Below, in pieces: positions 32,606 through 40,410 of a stretch of DNA of 64,000 nt (positions are counted from its first letter, which is position 1; each line of letters begins with the position of its first letter). Location: the NCBI GenBank assembly GCA_964546935.1, contig CAZJLJ010000005.1:1-64000 (forward strand), written 5' to 3'. This DNA is from JALYTY01 sp964546935. Lineage in GTDB: Bacteria; Vulcanimicrobiota; Vulcanimicrobiia; Vulcanimicrobiales; Vulcanimicrobiaceae. The translations under genes and the position numbers were made by a program. A model generated the notes under the pieces. That model searched no databases, had not been told where the DNA came from, and saw only the letters and a list, made by a program, of their open reading frames with translations.

Positions 32606-32986
32606 CGAAATGAACTCCTCGCGGTCGTTATCCGTGAAACCTTGTAACATGCGCGTTGTCTCGCGCTCCAAAAGACGCTGAATCATCGGCCGCAGTCCGT
32701 TGCCTTTATCGGTCAGCCGAATATAAACCGAGCGCGCGTCGCTCGGATGATCCTCTCTGCGAACGAGGCCGTCGCGAACCATTCGTTGCACGGTTCGCGT
32801 GACCGTCGGCATTTCAACCGACAAGCGGTTGGAGAGCTCGCGCGGGGTCAACCCGTCTTCTTCCCATAGGATGGAAAGCACCTGATACTGACCCAATCGC
32901 AGGCCTTCGGTGCGCAACTCGCGATCGAGGCGCGCTCGAAGTGTGCGAACCGTAGCACCTAAGGCGGATAAGACGTCAGTACTCAT
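32573..32986 (-). CDS. MarR-family transcriptional regulator
   Basis: 137 residues from ATG 32986. Winged-helix motifs: LRLGQYQVLSILWEEDGLTP, RELSNRLSVEMPTVTRTVQR and the wing GLVRREDHPSDARSVYIRLT, then the dimerisation helices. It starts two bases after the nuoN stop, so it is almost certainly read from the complex I transcript, an unusual position. The longer frame to 33079 lies within nuoN and was rejected. Ligand and targets unknown. Confidence 0.9.
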   Translation of the reverse strand: MSTDVLSALGATVRTLRARLDRELRTEGLRLGQYQVLSILWEEDGLTPRELSNRLSVEMPTVTRTVQRMVRDGLVRREDHPSDARSVYIRLTDKGNGLRPMIQRLLERETTRMLQGFTDNDREEFISLLERILNNAK

Positions 32987-32988
32987 GA

Positions 32989-34419
32989 TTAACGCAGAAA
33001 CGGCAGAACGTTGCTCGGCGTGATCGGATAAAACGTCATGAACAGTACAAGTACAAAGCATGCAGCCGCACTCGCCCACGCAAGCGGAACGATGGGATAT
33101 TGGTCGTCGGTATGGACGTGTTCGTCACGCTGGTACATGGACCGAATCACCTTTGCGTATGCGTAAAGCGAAATTGCGGTGCCCACGATAAGCACGCCGC
33201 CAAGCCAAGCGTATCCTGCACTAACACTCGATGACAAGATAAGGATCTTGCCGAGGAAGCCCGCCGTGGGCGGCAGACCCGCAAGAGCCAGCAAGAAGAA
33301 CGTCATCAATGCGGCAGCCACCGGACGGCGGCGCCCCAGGCCCCGATAATTGCGCAGCCGAGAACCTTCTTCACCATCATCGGAGAGCGTTGCGGCAATC
33401 GCGAACGCGCCCAAATTCATGAATGTGTACGCCGCAAGATAGTAGATCGCGTACCGCATGCCAAGCGGCGTTCCGCCGGCGAGCGCCGTAAGAATGTAGC
33501 CGACCTGCGCGATACCCGAGTATGCCAAGAGCCGCTTTAGGTCTTGCTGCGCGAGCATGCCCACGTTCCCGGCAATCATGGAAATTGCCGCGATAATCCA
33601 AATCGGCAGCAAAAGCTTCTCCGCCGCCGCGGACGGAAGCGCCGCATAAATGAAACGCGCAAAAACCGCCAGCGTGCCCGCCTTGGTGACGACACTCATG
33701 AATGCCGTAACCGGCAACGGTGCGCCTTCGTAGACATCCGGCGACCACGCGTGGAACGGCACCAAACTCAACTTGAACGCGATTCCAACCAAGAAGAAAG
33801 CACTACCCATCCAGAAGAGCGGATTTCCGGTTAGTGACGGATTCACCAGCGCAGAGAGTTGCACGCTGCCGGTGGCGCCGAAGAGCAACGCCATTCCGTA
33901 TAGCAAGAATCCCGAAGCCATCGAACTGAGAATCAAATACTTCAGCGCCGCTTCGCGCGCCGTCGGACGATCGGCCAAGCCGCACAAGCAATAAAGCGCG
34001 AGCGAAAGCAGCTCGAGCCCAAGGAAAATCATCATCAGGTTCGCCGCGCCCGCCATCAACATCGCGCCGCACGTGGACCACAACATCAATGCAATCGCAC
34101 CCGAGATGCGTTCTTCCCGGCCGATGGCACCGTACAACGCCACGGAACCGAGCGTTGCAATAAGGATGATCTCTTCGAAGACGACGGTAAAACCGCCCAT
34201 CGCAAAGGCGCCGTTGAAAGCCGCATACTGCTGGCCGTAGCCCTTCGCCGCAACAACGCCTGCGACGATAATGCCGATCGAAGCGAGCGCGATTGCAACG
34301 TAACGTTTCGCATACGTGCGCGCCATCAAGTCTGCAAGGAGCACCAAAAGTGCTGCGACCGCGACGATCGAAACCGGGGCAAGCGCCAGGTAATCAGCGC
34401 TCGTCACATTGATACTCAT
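32989..34419 (-). CDS. nuoN: NADH-quinone oxidoreductase subunit N
   Basis: Proton-pumping antiporter-like membrane subunit of complex I, 476 residues, about 14 helices. The Mrp-type core is clear: LLSLALYCLCGL, FKLSLVPFHAWSPDVYEGAP (helix-7 lysine region), VTKAGTLAVFARF, QQDLKRLLAYSGIAQVGYIL (conserved lysine) and ALAGLPPTAGFLGK. Starts ATG, overlapping the nuoM stop by four bases; followed two bases later by the MarR gene. Confidence 0.96.
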   Translation of the reverse strand: MSINVTSADYLALAPVSIVAVAALLVLLADLMARTYAKRYVAIALASIGIIVAGVVAAKGYGQQYAAFNGAFAMGGFTVVFEEIILIATLGSVALYGAIGREERISGAIALMLWSTCGAMLMAGAANLMMIFLGLELLSLALYCLCGLADRPTAREAALKYLILSSMASGFLLYGMALLFGATGSVQLSALVNPSLTGNPLFWMGSAFFLVGIAFKLSLVPFHAWSPDVYEGAPLPVTAFMSVVTKAGTLAVFARFIYAALPSAAAEKLLLPIWIIAAISMIAGNVGMLAQQDLKRLLAYSGIAQVGYILTALAGGTPLGMRYAIYYLAAYTFMNLGAFAIAATLSDDGEEGSRLRNYRGLGRRRPVAAALMTFFLLALAGLPPTAGFLGKILILSSSVSAGYAWLGGVLIVGTAISLYAYAKVIRSMYQRDEHVHTDDQYPIVPLAWASAAACFVLVLFMTFYPITPSNVLPFLR

Positions 34420-35831
34420 CGGGCCGCTCCTTCGGACGAGGCAACGCTATACGCAGACGAATTAAAAACCGTTAGTGCGTGCGGGTTGATGCCGACAAGA
34501 ATAATGGCCAGCAGCAGCGGCGCTACCGCTAGACCTTCAAGCCACGTCAAATCGCGCCGGACCGGGAGATCTTCTACTTCCGGGCCGTTCATGATGTCTT
34601 GGAACAAACGCAACATATACGCGGACGCAAGCACGATCGGAATCAAAGCGATCGCGGTCGGCCACAGCAGACCCGCTTGGAACGTGCCGGTGAGAATCAA
34701 AATCTCTCCTGCAAATCCTGCGAGACCCGGTAAACCTAGCGCCGCGAGCACGGCGATGTGGAACGCTCCGGCAAGGCGTGGGTTGTGGGCTTGCAGACCG
34801 CCAAGGCGCAGCAAAGAGCGAGTATCTTCGCGGTCCTCGATGTAGCCGATGATCAGGAACAACGCGGCGGAGAACAATCCGTGCGCGACCATGTAGACTA
34901 CGGCGCCCTTTAGCGCAATTGCGTTGAACGACGCAATCGCCACGACGATCAGTCCCAAGTGTGAAAGCGACGAGTACGCGACAATCCGTTTCGCGTCGTT
35001 CTGCACCAGCGCGACGAACGCGCCCCAAAGAAGCGAGATCAAGCCGAGCACGATCAGCACGCCCGCGTACGCCTTGAGGTAATCCGGCATGAACGCCATC
35101 GCGACGACGATCAAACCGTAAAGACCCGCTTTCGATTGCACGGCACTTACGACCGCCACCATCGGAGCCGGCGTGTCGCTGTACGTCAGCGGCATCCAGG
35201 TATGCAACGGCCACACGGGCGTCTTCACCAAGAATGCGAACGCGAAGCCGGCGAAAATCCACGGCACCCAAGCACCGATGACATGTACGTCACTTCGGCC
35301 GATGACGTCGGTCGAACCGTACAGCACGCCAAAGGCCGCGGTCGCGAGCAACAGCGTCAGACCGCCGGCAAAGTTGTAAATGAAGTAACGCCACGCCGTA
35401 GCCGTGTGTTCGCCCCAGCTATTCAAGACGAAGAAGACCGGCAACAACATCAAATCCCAGAACAGCGCGAACGCGAGCAGATCGCGTGCAAGAAAGACAC
35501 CCATCATGGTGCCTTCCAATAACAGCATCTGCGCGATGAAGTCGCGCTGGCGCGAAATGTTGGTGGCGAGGATCGCACTGAAGGTACACAACGCCAGCAG
35601 CAGCACTAGCCAGAACGAGACGCTCGTTGCACCGAAATGGAACGATGCGGTAAACGGTCTTGAGAGCCAGCGCATGCTGAATTCGGTTTGATTCGAACCG
35701 AGCGCCATCACAAACGTGAGCGCCGCGACAACCGTGCCGATGATTTTGCTGGTGTTCCCCTTAGGATCGGGGATAGCGAAGAGCACCAGTCCCGCGACGA
35801 TGGGAAGCAGAATCAGAGCGACGGCGAGCAC
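34416..35831 (-). CDS. nuoM: NADH-quinone oxidoreductase subunit M
   Basis: 471-residue proton-pumping subunit. Core motifs are DLMLLPVFFVLNSWG, FLVKTPVWPLHTWMPLTYSD, QSKAGLYGLIVVAMAFMPDY, NDAKRIVAYSSLSHLGLIVV and ALGLPGLAGFAGE, with the catalytic Glu/Lys positions of antiporter-like subunits in place. I chose the GTG at 35831, which shares one base with the nuoL stop (TAGTG), over the longer frame to 35954, because the first helix (LAVALILLPIVAGLVLF) then begins the protein as in the family. Confidence 0.95.
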   Translation of the reverse strand: MLAVALILLPIVAGLVLFAIPDPKGNTSKIIGTVVAALTFVMALGSNQTEFSMRWLSRPFTASFHFGATSVSFWLVLLLALCTFSAILATNISRQRDFIAQMLLLEGTMMGVFLARDLLAFALFWDLMLLPVFFVLNSWGEHTATAWRYFIYNFAGGLTLLLATAAFGVLYGSTDVIGRSDVHVIGAWVPWIFAGFAFAFLVKTPVWPLHTWMPLTYSDTPAPMVAVVSAVQSKAGLYGLIVVAMAFMPDYLKAYAGVLIVLGLISLLWGAFVALVQNDAKRIVAYSSLSHLGLIVVAIASFNAIALKGAVVYMVAHGLFSAALFLIIGYIEDREDTRSLLRLGGLQAHNPRLAGAFHIAVLAALGLPGLAGFAGEILILTGTFQAGLLWPTAIALIPIVLASAYMLRLFQDIMNGPEVEDLPVRRDLTWLEGLAVAPLLLAIILVGINPHALTVFNSSAYSVASSEGAAR

Positions 35832-37828
35832 TAGTGAGTTCCTCCGGCGACCAGGGCGTAGTACACAACAAAACAAGCGACGCCGAAGACCAAGATGAAG
35901 GCGTACGAGCGAAGCAATCCCGTTTGGAACGAACGCACGAGCGAACCAAGCCACTGCGCCGAGAACGCGGTTTCGCGAACCGCGCCGTCGATGATTTGCG
36001 GATCGAGGAACCGTCCCATGAGCGTTCCGAGCAACTGCGCCGGGCGCACGAACAAGAACTCAAGAGCCGCATCGAAGTAGAATGCATTCACCAGCACGGC
36101 CGGCATCTTCACCGTCTCTCGGCGCAGACGTTCGACTGCATTGGAAGTAGCGGTCTCCGTTGCGTAGCGCATCCAAGCGATCGCGATACCGATCAGCACC
36201 ACGACAAACGTGATGATGCCGGTCAGCCCTTCGCTAACTGCCGGCGCCGTTAAGTGCTGCGCCGGGAATTGCGATGCGAAGTAGTGTGCCCAAGGCGAGT
36301 TTTCGCCACCGAACATAAGCCAGCCGATAAGGACCGTTGGAACGATGAGGATACCGACGGGTACGCTCATGATCCACGACGGTGCGTGATGATGTTCGGG
36401 TTCGTGTTCTTCGGGATGGTGCCCCGAAGAAGCGGTGGTTCCCGCGAGCTCCGGATGACGGATGCCGAGCGCCGACGGATCGACGTCACCGCGGTACTCA
36501 CCAAAGAACGTAATAAAGAGCATGCGGCACATGTAATACGCCGTGATTCCCGCGGTAACGATACCAATTGCGAAGAGCCACGGATGGCCGTGCTCGAGCG
36601 CGCCGTAAATCACTTGATCTTTACTGAAGAACCCGCTGAAGCCGGGAATACCGGAGATCGCAAGCACGCCGGTCAGCATCGCGATGAACGCAAAAGGCAG
36701 CCGTTTACGCAGTCCACCCATGCGGCGAACGTCTTGTTCGTTTGCCAGCGCATGGATCACGAGGCCCGAACCAAGGAAGAGCTGCGCTTTGAAAAACGCG
36801 TGCGTGAAGAAGTGTGCAACGCCGCCTTCGTAGGCTCCCACGCCGACGCCCATGATCATGTAGCCGATCTGCGACATGGTCGAATAGGCGAGAATCCGCT
36901 TGATGTCCCACTGCGATGTTCCGAGAATCGCGCCGGCGATCGCCGTAAGGCCACCGATCGTACCAACGAGTTCTTGCGCGTTCATGCTCTGGCTCCAGAG
37001 CGGCGCGCAGCGCGCAACTAGGTAAACACCGGCGGTGACCATCGTTGCGGCATGGATAAGCGCGGAAACCGGAGTCGGGCCTTCCATAGCGTCGGGAAGC
37101 CAGGTGTGCAACGGGACTTGCGCCGATTTTGCAGCCGCGCCGATAAAGAGGGCGATGCAAACGACGAACAGCCATGTCGGCGACCACGAGCCTGCGGCGG
37201 CGAACGCATCGCCGAACGCGATCGAGTGCACCATCGCGAAAATCGCGAAGACTGCAAACATGATGGCCACGTCGCCCGCCACGTTGATGACGAACGCTTT
37301 GCGTGCCGCGGCAACGGCGGACGGCTTGAAGAACCAAAAGCCGATCAGCAAATACGATGCGAGACCGACAAGGCCCCAACCGGCGAGCAGTCCGACGAAG
37401 TTATCGGAGAGCACCAGCGTAAGCATCGCAAAGATGAAGAGATTCATGTAGGCAAAGAAACGCGCAAAGGCGTTATCGCCGTCCATGTATCCAATCGAAT
37501 ACACGTGGATCAGAAATCCGACGCCGGTGATAATGAACGCCCACAATAACGAGAGCGGATCGAGCAGCAGACCGAAATCCCATCCCGGAATCCAGCTAAA
37601 CAGCGTTTGATGCGCACCGACGGCGCCCGCTGCATTTTGCGTTCCGCTCTGCCACGAGAGCAACGTCGCGACGAAGGCTGCGCCGACGACAGCGGAGCCA
37701 AGAGGTCCGGCAAGGCGTTTCAGTTGCGGCCCGAAGGCAAAATTGATGATTGCGCCGAGCAGCGGCAGCAGCCACATCGCCAACAGATACGGGTAGTATC
37801 CGGAAACGCCCATCACGTGATGTATCAT
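35831..37828 (-). CDS. nuoL: NADH-quinone oxidoreductase subunit L
   Basis: Largest antiporter-like subunit, 665 residues, the usual size including the long lateral helix at the C-terminus. Motifs are DPLSLLWAFIITGVGFLIHV, IGYMDGD, GWGLVGLASYLLIGFW, KSAQVPLHTWLPDAMEGPTP, SALIHAATMVTAGVYLVARC, QWDIKRILAYSTMSQIGYMI and FSKDQVIYGA. A histidine-rich loop (SGHHPEEHEPEHHHAPSW, about residue 475-492) is a local oddity that could bind metal. The gene starts 9 bases after nuoK. Confidence 0.96.
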   Translation of the reverse strand: MIHHVMGVSGYYPYLLAMWLLPLLGAIINFAFGPQLKRLAGPLGSAVVGAAFVATLLSWQSGTQNAAGAVGAHQTLFSWIPGWDFGLLLDPLSLLWAFIITGVGFLIHVYSIGYMDGDNAFARFFAYMNLFIFAMLTLVLSDNFVGLLAGWGLVGLASYLLIGFWFFKPSAVAAARKAFVINVAGDVAIMFAVFAIFAMVHSIAFGDAFAAAGSWSPTWLFVVCIALFIGAAAKSAQVPLHTWLPDAMEGPTPVSALIHAATMVTAGVYLVARCAPLWSQSMNAQELVGTIGGLTAIAGAILGTSQWDIKRILAYSTMSQIGYMIMGVGVGAYEGGVAHFFTHAFFKAQLFLGSGLVIHALANEQDVRRMGGLRKRLPFAFIAMLTGVLAISGIPGFSGFFSKDQVIYGALEHGHPWLFAIGIVTAGITAYYMCRMLFITFFGEYRGDVDPSALGIRHPELAGTTASSGHHPEEHEPEHHHAPSWIMSVPVGILIVPTVLIGWLMFGGENSPWAHYFASQFPAQHLTAPAVSEGLTGIITFVVVLIGIAIAWMRYATETATSNAVERLRRETVKMPAVLVNAFYFDAALEFLFVRPAQLLGTLMGRFLDPQIIDGAVRETAFSAQWLGSLVRSFQTGLLRSYAFILVFGVACFVVYYALVAGGTH

Positions 37829-37837
37829 CGCGTGCAG

Positions 37838-38152
37838 TTACCCTTTCATCATCGCGACGTCATCGACGTCGACGTGCTTCGCGGTACGGAAGACGCTCAC
37901 AACGATCGCGAGACCGATTGCAGCTTCCGCGGCAGCGACGGTAATAACCAAGAATGCGAAGATGTGTCCCGCATTCTGCCACCATGCGCGCGAAAACGCT
38001 ATAAACAAAAGATTTGCGGCGTTGAACATTAGCTCGATCGACATCAGCATGATCAGCGGATTGCGTCGAACGACGACGCCGGCAACCCCAATGAAAAAGA
38101 TCACGGTTGAAAGAGCGACATAATTGCCCAACGGCACGGCCATCGGAATCAC
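37838..38152 (-). CDS. nuoK: NADH-quinone oxidoreductase subunit K
   Basis: 104 residues and three helices, normal size for NuoK. The helix-2/3 glutamates of the proton path are visible in LIMLMSIELMFNAANLLF and TVAAAEAAIGLAIVVSVF. Start overlaps the nuoJ stop by one base. Confidence 0.96.
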   Translation of the reverse strand: MIPMAVPLGNYVALSTVIFFIGVAGVVVRRNPLIMLMSIELMFNAANLLFIAFSRAWWQNAGHIFAFLVITVAAAEAAIGLAIVVSVFRTAKHVDVDDVAMMKG

Positions 38153-38754
38153 TATTCGCCTCCTCGCAGAATCGCTTCGCGCATCTCGCGACGTACCTCG
38201 GCGGCCTGACGGCTCGTCGGGACGGTTGGGGACTGATCGCCGGCGAGCAAGATGACGCCGATCACGGCCACCATCAGGATCAGCGCAGTGACTTCAAACG
38301 GCAGCAAGTGCGTCGTAAAAAGCGCGCGTCCGAAATCGGCAACCGAGCCGAAAACGTTCGGCTCTCCAACGGAACCCATCGTTGAACCGCTCGGCGACGT
38401 AGCCGGCGTAGCTACCGAAATCTTCGTTAGCGAATACGTTAGGAAACCGAGCGCGATGAGGATCAGCGCGACGGCGGGATAACCGATACGCGGCAAGCGA
38501 TTCGGACCAACGGCAAACGGCGCGACGCCGCTGCTCAAAAGCGCGATGACGAACACGAAGAGAATCATGATCGCGCCCGAGTACACGATAATTTGAATCG
38601 CCGCGAGAAACTCGGCGTTTAGGGTCAGGAACATCGCCGCGAGCGCTGCGAAATGTCCCAACAGTGCGACTACGCTATAGACGGGCTTCTTCGCCGTAAT
38701 GCACCAAATCGCGGTCGCGACCAACGCCACCGCCAGCACCCAAAAGAGAATCAT
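38152..38754 (-). CDS. nuoJ: NADH-quinone oxidoreductase subunit J
   Basis: 200-residue five-helix subunit next to NuoK and NuoA in the membrane arm. The helix-3 pi-bulge motif is present as IQIIVYSGAIMILFVFVIAL, and LNAEFLAAIQI precedes it. The C-terminal tail (about 165-200) is hydrophilic. Overlaps nuoI by four bases. Confidence 0.95.
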   Translation of the reverse strand: MILFWVLAVALVATAIWCITAKKPVYSVVALLGHFAALAAMFLTLNAEFLAAIQIIVYSGAIMILFVFVIALLSSGVAPFAVGPNRLPRIGYPAVALILIALGFLTYSLTKISVATPATSPSGSTMGSVGEPNVFGSVADFGRALFTTHLLPFEVTALILMVAVIGVILLAGDQSPTVPTSRQAAEVRREMREAILRGGE

Positions 38755-39398
38755 GACGCTCTATCGTCCTCGGATTGAACTCTGTCATCCGGAGCTTGCC
38801 TAATGATGGCCAAGCCCTTTCGCTGCACCTTCAACACTTCACCGCGATGCGTCGCCGAGTAGCCTTCATCGACATCGGTGGTCGATTTGATCTCCGCGGT
38901 CCGCCCCAGATCGGCCGGGATTCCGTTCGGCCGTTCATCGGGCGCTACCCCTACGCCGGCTTCCGGCGGAACGAGCAAACGATCTTTCGCGTAAATGAAC
39001 GAACCGCGACGATAATCGGCCATTTCGAAGCGCGGCGTCAACACGATAGCATCGGTCGGGCAAGCCTCTTCGCACATACCGCAAAAGATACAGCGAAGTT
39101 CGTCGATTTCGTAACGCGCGGCGTGACGCTCACCGGCCGATTTCCGATCGTCCGGCGCGTTCTCCGCGCCGATAACCGTAATCGCGTTCGCGGGACACGT
39201 ACTCGAACAAAGCTCGCATCCGATGCACCGCTCTTTACCGTCGGCATAACGGCGCAGTTCGTGCAGTCCGTGGAAACGCGGCGCATGCTGCTTCTTGACC
39301 GACGGATACTCGATCGTCGGGCGCTTTGCGAACATGAACTTGAAGGTAATCGAGAGACCCTTGAGGATCGCACCGACGTTGTAGAGCTGTTTTCTCAT
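38751..39398 (-). CDS. nuoI: NADH-quinone oxidoreductase subunit I (two [4Fe-4S])
   Basis: 215 residues. Two ferredoxin-type cluster motifs, CIGCELCSSTCPANAI and CIFCGMCEEACPTDAI, hold clusters N6a and N6b that pass electrons toward NuoB. The N-terminal amphipathic helix (GAILKGLSITFKFMF) anchors it to the membrane arm. The C-terminal 60 residues are longer than usual and charged. Begins one base after the nuoH stop. Confidence 0.96.
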   Translation of the reverse strand: MRKQLYNVGAILKGLSITFKFMFAKRPTIEYPSVKKQHAPRFHGLHELRRYADGKERCIGCELCSSTCPANAITVIGAENAPDDRKSAGERHAARYEIDELRCIFCGMCEEACPTDAIVLTPRFEMADYRRGSFIYAKDRLLVPPEAGVGVAPDERPNGIPADLGRTAEIKSTTDVDEGYSATHRGEVLKVQRKGLAIIRQAPDDRVQSEDDRAS

Positions 39399-39399
39399 G

Positions 39400-40410
39400 T
39401 TAGCCTTTGATTGCGACGATGATCGCCGTCACGATGAGATTGAGCGTTGCGACCGGCAACAGCACTTTCCAGCCGAACGCCATTAGACGATCGTACCGGA
39501 AGCGCGGCAGCGTTGCGCGCAGCCACATGTAAAAGAACATGAAGAAGCTGACTTTGATAACAAACCAGAAAATGCCCGGAACCATCGACAGCTGCGGAAT
39601 CGGCGGGTTCCATCCGCCAAGGAACAGCAGCGTCGCGATGCACGAAACCGTGAGCATGTTTACGTATTCGGCGATGAAGAACAACCCGAAGCGCAAGCCT
39701 GAATATTCGGTATGGAATCCCGCCACGAGCTCGGTTTCGGCTTCGACCAAATCGAACGGCACACGGTTTGTTTCAGCAACGGCCGTGATGATGTACACGA
39801 TGAAGCCGATGAACTGCGGGATGATAAACCACCATCTTTGCTGTGCGTTCACGATGCCGTCGAGCGACGTCGTTCCGGCCAGAATCAGCACGCCGACGAA
39901 CGACAACGACATGCCGAGTTCGTAGCTGATCATCTGCGCCGTCGCACGGACGCTACCCAATAGCGGATACTTCGATCCTGAAGCCCAACCGCCGAGCGAG
40001 ATTCCGTAAACGCCGATCGAGGTGATCGCCAACAAGAACAAGATGCCAGCGTTCACGTTGCCGATCGCCCACGTTCCCGAAGAACTCGCACCGAACGGAA
40101 TGATTGCGTACACCGAAAACGCCGTCAGCAAAGAGATGAACGGCGCCAATCGATAAATCAGCGGGTCGGCGGTTTTAGGAGTAAGGTCTTCTTTCAGGAT
40201 CAGTTTCGCGGCGTCGGCAGCAGGTTGCATCAACCCCCACGGGCCCACGCGATTGGGACCGGGCCGCAATTGCATCCAACCCAATACCTTGCGCTCGCCG
40301 AGCATCGCATAGGCGAACGTCGTGACGACGACAAGCAATAGAATCGCCGACTTTATCAGAATCACAAGCCACGCCGGCGCGGCATTAAACGTGGTAACGA
40401 GTCCTTGCAT
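39400..40410 (-). CDS. nuoH: NADH-quinone oxidoreductase subunit H
   Basis: 336 residues, eight helices; lines the quinone pocket. Motifs: ERKVLGWMQLRPGPNRVGPW, LMQPAADAAKLILKEDLTP, GWASGSKYPLLGSVRATAQM, SYELGMSLSFVGVL, AETNRVPFDLVEAETELVAG and FHTEYSGLRFGLFFIAEYVN. The ATG at 40410 overlaps the nuoG stop (TAATG); the extra 33 codons of the longer frame lie in nuoG and were rejected. Confidence 0.97.
   Translation of the reverse strand: MQGLVTTFNAAPAWLVILIKSAILLLVVVTTFAYAMLGERKVLGWMQLRPGPNRVGPWGLMQPAADAAKLILKEDLTPKTADPLIYRLAPFISLLTAFSVYAIIPFGASSSGTWAIGNVNAGILFLLAITSIGVYGISLGGWASGSKYPLLGSVRATAQMISYELGMSLSFVGVLILAGTTSLDGIVNAQQRWWFIIPQFIGFIVYIITAVAETNRVPFDLVEAETELVAGFHTEYSGLRFGLFFIAEYVNMLTVSCIATLLFLGGWNPPIPQLSMVPGIFWFVIKVSFFMFFYMWLRATLPRFRYDRLMAFGWKVLLPVATLNLIVTAIIVAIKG

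Noticed and set aside
36254..37021. 255-codon plus-strand ORF inside nuoL
   Set aside because: Antisense shadow; low-complexity charged product and fully inside a conserved gene.
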